Shown: positions 60,331 to 64,000 of the stretch, piece by piece
Numbering within the stretch: the first letter of the stretch is position 1
How the letters are laid out: each line of letters opens with the position of its first letter
DNA from: Thuidium tamariscinum
Lineage: Eukaryota > Streptophyta > Bryopsida > Hypnales > Thuidiaceae
Assembly: GCA_947034885.2 (NCBI GenBank)
Contig: OX344749.2
Span: 20,227,501-20,291,500, forward strand
Length of the DNA: 64,000 nt
Direction: 5' to 3'
The notes under the pieces: generated by a model
Database searches by the model: none
What the model was told of the DNA's origin: nothing
The model's input: only the letters and a program-made list of their open reading frames with translations
Position numbers and translations under genes: made by a program

Positions 60331-61250
60331 TGAAATTTTGGGCGGCAAATTCCTAAGAATTTTCCAACGTGCATTAAAATATCACTAAAAATTAGGATAT
60401 ATTATTTTATGCTAATAAAACACCTCAATAAATTTTAGCACATTCGGATAGTCAAAAGTACTAGAATTGGCAAGATTCTTTGACAACTAGTGAGTTCAAA
60501 AGTTGTGGTAGGGCTGACCGGCAATTCAAAAGCATATAGAATTAGAATAAGATCAATGATAGGTCTTTTTTTACTCCTCTACATGTATTTAAGAGCCTAG
60601 ACAAGTTCCTTTGTGCAAAAAAGTTGAATTCTATAAGTTAAGTTTTTACTCATGTTGGATTTAAAAGTCATGCTAAATTTTGTAGAGATTTTGGATTTAG
60701 AAAAAAAAGTAATAGACTCCCGAAGATTAATAATAATCATCTGAATTCAATGGCGCAATCCATTTGTAATTTGGAGTTAATCTCCAAAAGTTAGTATTTG
60801 GGTTTAACATAAAGTGTAAATTCATAATTATAAGGGTCCTTAGTTCAAATTCAGGTAGGAACCTATGAACTTGGATGTATTCAAAGGGAAAAGTGTAAGA
60901 GCTACGTCAATAGATATAAGTTTTACAATCTAAGGATGTAGAATTCAAGTCAATAAATATAAGCCCAAAGAGTTTAGGTGAAATTTAGGATTTCTAAACC
61001 AAAAAAATGGGGGGATAAATGTCCTAAGCAAGTATAAAAAAGGTGCTCATTTATCCATCAAACTCTCTCTATTTGGCCCCATTTTGATGTGTAAAACAAC
61101 TCTCTTTTATCTACACTTTTATGTGTAGAACCATTGGGTCCAATTAACATTGGAATTCTTGATATTTTAAGCCAAGGAACTTTTTATGGTGTTTTGAGGC
61201 TATTGTAGGGTTAATTGAAATTTTTGGAGGTTTGAAAGCCCTCTTGGTGT
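60330..61250 (+). repeat. diverged third copy related to family G
   Basis: Contains AATATCACTAAAAATTAGGATA (60378-60399), matching AAATCCCACTAAAAATTAGGATA in copy 2 (61865), and other weak colinear blocks. Too diverged to bound. Confidence 0.35.
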
Positions 61251-61513
61251 ATGCAATCCTTAAAATAGGTGGTTGTGAGCCCCGTCATTGTCACTCAGGC
61301 CTCGGATTTTTCTTTTTTTCGCTTATTGCTCGTATTTAGGGTAATTATGGTTAAAATCAACTAAAAAGAGTGCTCACAGTAGGATTGATGCAATTCCTAC
61401 CAATGATGGAGAATTGGGTCTAATTATTTTGGAGTACCTTAAAAGACTCCTTAGAGCCAATTTCTACAACTTATCAGGAGATTAGACATGATATTACGCG
61501 ATTCACAGAAGAT

Positions 61514-64000
61514 TGCACTAGCACCACTGGAGTTTGACAGTCTCCTACGAGCTTCACGGCGAAGCCAACTGATAAAGATTCCCTTGTATGGGAATGATTC
61601 CTCCCCGGAGGAATTAAGCCAACTAGTGGAGATTCCCTTGCACGGGAATGATTCCTCCCCGGAGGAATTAATTCCTCCATGGCGCAAATTCTACTTTGAT
61701 TAGACAGTGTAGGTTTTTAGCAAAACTTTGCACTTGTCATTGGAGGGCTTCCTAGAAGATCCCCTAAAAGTTTCGTAATTTTCTGGATTACGGAAATGAC
61801 TCCATGGGAAGTCAACCGCTTTTACCTGCAATTGGAAATTTATGGAAAATTCCACGGTGATGGTAAAATCCCACTAAAAATTAGGATAGTATGTGTTAGC
61901 CTAAATAAGCGTCCCGCCAAATTTCAAGATATTCTGACATCAACAAGTACCAGAACCGGCAGCGTAGACAAGTCTTGATGGTTTTACCAAAACTCTTGTG
62001 AGTTGACCGGCGCACGGGGAGCATATGGAGTCTGATTCGGGTCAACTTAGACTCTTTTCCAACATTCTTGGACCTTCCCGACAACCTAGGCTAGTCAAAA
62101 CCTTTGGGAAAAATCAATTCCAAAAGATAGATTTTCCACCCTTTTTACCGGTTCGTGAATGTTAGCTTTGGAGCGCATTTGGGCTCCGAGAGTAAGGGGT
62201 AGGGGTTCCTTTAGACTAATTTGGGTCCTCTGGAGCTAATGGCGCTGTCCGTTTGGCGATCGGACCATTTCTCCAAAAGTTAGAATAGCTACAGCAGTAG
62301 AGTAGAATTAGGCCTAGTAGAATTAGAGTTTTTGACAATTTTGGTTGCGTAGGTAGTTTTAGCTCGTAATTGAGGGTAAGTGAGGTCCTTGGAAATGTAT
62401 AAAAGGGGGCCTCACCGACTTCATTTGCACCTCTTTTCTTCATTTGCTTTCCGTTAGGGCGCCACGAGGCCAACTTGTTGTTTCTTTGGCCATTGAGCCA
62501 AAACTTTGCTTAATTTGAGTTTGAACTTGCTTACCTTCTATTTCCTTCTTATTTTGAGTGCCTTTCAAGGACGTTGGGGTCCCTTGGAACCACTTGCTAA
62601 CTTGTGTAGAAGTCTTGATACTAAAATCATTGATTTAAAGTCTTTGGACAAGGGATTCACAGCCTGGATGGGCTTATCGAGGATCCCCCTAGGCTTAAAC
62701 ATTTGATTGAGGTCCTAATCAGAAATTTGGGTAGGATCCAAATTTTCTCTAGTCTGTGAGTAGACAGAACTCTGGCCAAATTATCCTAGAATTTGAGGTT
62801 AATCCCTCTTAGACGGCGAAGCTTCGCTCCTATAGCAAAAATTCCCAAAATTTCTATAGCATTGTTTTGTTTTGTTTTTGCTTGGGCCTTACTTCCCATT
62901 CTAGATAATCCAAATTCCAATTTGAGTTTAGTTAAGGGGTCCCAAAAAAGGACCCAAAGTTGGCGAGCAACGGCCAAGGGTATTGAATCCAAAATTTTGG
63001 ATTAAATCAGTGCTTAGAGACCTAGCCAGTCGGCTTAGAGAGCCAGCCAACCGGCTTGGAGACCAACCAGTCGGCTTGAGTACCGCACAGCCCAAGGAGG
63101 CTCTGTCCAGCTGCCAAGTAACCATCAATCAACTGGCTTGGTCGTACAGAAAGTAACCCTGCATTCCAGGGCTCACAGGGTGCTCACAACCAAACTTTGC
63201 TCATCAAATTGAAACACAAATTGAACAAGAAACACACTGATTCCAATTTGAAGAAGGAAGACAAGTATTAGAAGCTCAAGGTTCACATTAGAAGTTGGGA
63301 GAAGAAGAAGTATTAGAGACAATAGGCTTGGTTGACTTTAGGAACCATTTGATTCTTTTTCTTTGGAGACATAGTTTAGAATTGTTAGAAAGTCAATGTA
63401 GAAAAAACAAATAAAAGAATAGTTTGACTTTAGAGAAGTTTAGAGCCTTGCTAAATTAGAGAAAAGTTGGGAAGCCTTAGTTGTATTAGAATTGACTTTC
63501 AAGACCATTTAGAGATAATTTCAAAAATTAAATTATATTAGGATATTTTAAAGGTTGACCTCGGGGGCCCTTCAAAAGAAAAGGAAGAGGCCCAAAGGAT
63601 AAAGGAAACCACAAAAAAGAGCTAAAAGAAAAGGAGAAGGCTTTGAAGGACAATACTTCATCCGAAGTATTCAAATTATAATCAAACTCAATCGCAAGGA
63701 CATCGGATGGAAGTGGAGCGAGAGCAATTTGGAGAGTTTGTGGAGTGGCATGAAGACCTCGAAGTCGTGATGATGGCGGTTAGTCTTTGACAAATTCCCT
63801 TGTTATCATTTTCTTTCGTAATTTCTTTTGCATAGAATTCAATTACTTATCCCGAAATTAGGAACCATGTTTAAACCCAAGTAGTAAAAATTAGTGAAAT
63901 GAACCATTGTTGAAGATCAAGAGATAACCTAGAACCAACTTAGGATTAGATTCTATAAAAGATATCTTAGAACAGAAAAAACCACATCTACTTTGAATTT
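61514..64000 (+). mobile_element. long LTR-like repeat (family G) copy 2, runs off the window
   Basis: Direct repeat of 54235-58060 without element D. TATA box TATAAAAG at 62398-62405. Near its start a 54-bp direct duplication (61577-61630 and 61631-61684) holds two small hairpins, TTCCC…GGGAA and ATTCCTCC-CC-GGAGGAAT. About 63015-63085 has three imperfect ~22-bp units around CCAGTCGGCTTAGAGA. Non-coding; cut by the window end, so length unknown. Confidence 0.55.
62398..62405 (+). promoter_or_regulatory. TATA box of the family-G repeat, copy 2
   Basis: TATAAAAG in the same context as 55113-55120 (AGG..CTTG before, C-rich after). Confidence 0.5.

Noticed and set aside
1-64000. CRISPR arrays, bacterial operons, rRNA or tRNA genes
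   Set aside because: None found; the sequence is eukaryotic nuclear in character with spliced genes.

Overview
The window reads as AT-rich nuclear DNA of a land plant with a large, repeat-dominated genome. One end of a host gene lies at the left edge. The other 61 kb are transposable elements of several classes, often nested, and anonymous AT-rich sequence. The plant call rests on a plant-type ribosome-biogenesis gene with a telo-box (AAACCCTAA) just upstream of its start, a Ty1/Copia element with an initiator-Met-like primer site, and long LTR-like repeats. Gene sparsity and old nested repeats suit a gymnosperm, fern or similar lineage, but I cannot name a species.

Layout. 1-2361 (minus strand): RRP15-like pre-60S ribosome assembly factor, seven exons traced, one of only 20 nt, last exon cut by the window edge. 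2.6-8.4 kb: small DNA transposons, among them three elements (A, B, C) flanked exactly by TTAA and ending in CCC(C)TRAA-like repeats. 9385-15157: a 5.8-kb, GC-richer piggyBac element with TTAA duplications, matching ends, and a three-exon DDE transposase whose catalytic aspartates and C-terminal Cys-rich finger are readable but which carries one in-frame stop. It sits inside an older ~740-bp element with 4-bp target duplications; two further copies of that older element (20161-20893 and 21808-22540) preserve the empty site. 15475-16879: a foldback-type inverted repeat built of 177-bp units. 16.9-24.1 kb: short MITEs, one split by a 2.2-kb nested insert. 27.7-34.4 kb: two ~2-kb solo LTRs with TG...CA ends and ATAGG duplications, one of them inside a 161-bp tandem array. 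34.4-44.5 kb: very AT-rich sequence and an AATTG-word-rich tract. 44546-49709: a broken, old Copia element on the minus strand. 50.3-54.1 kb: a third, longer relative of the solo LTRs carrying a MITE. 54.2-64 kb: two long direct LTR-like repeats with TATA boxes, the first interrupted by a fourth TTAA element (D) whose empty site survives in the second.

The main story is the piggyBac family: one full-length element with readable transposase coding sequence plus four non-autonomous TTAA-flanked elements sharing essentially only their termini, in a plant-like genome where piggyBac is not among the commonly described superfamilies. Paralogous empty sites support two of the five insertions directly. 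The only convincing host gene is RRP15; all else with coding capacity belongs to mobile DNA. Exon boundaries, families and identities were judged by eye from the sequence and from knowledge of the families; no database search was possible.
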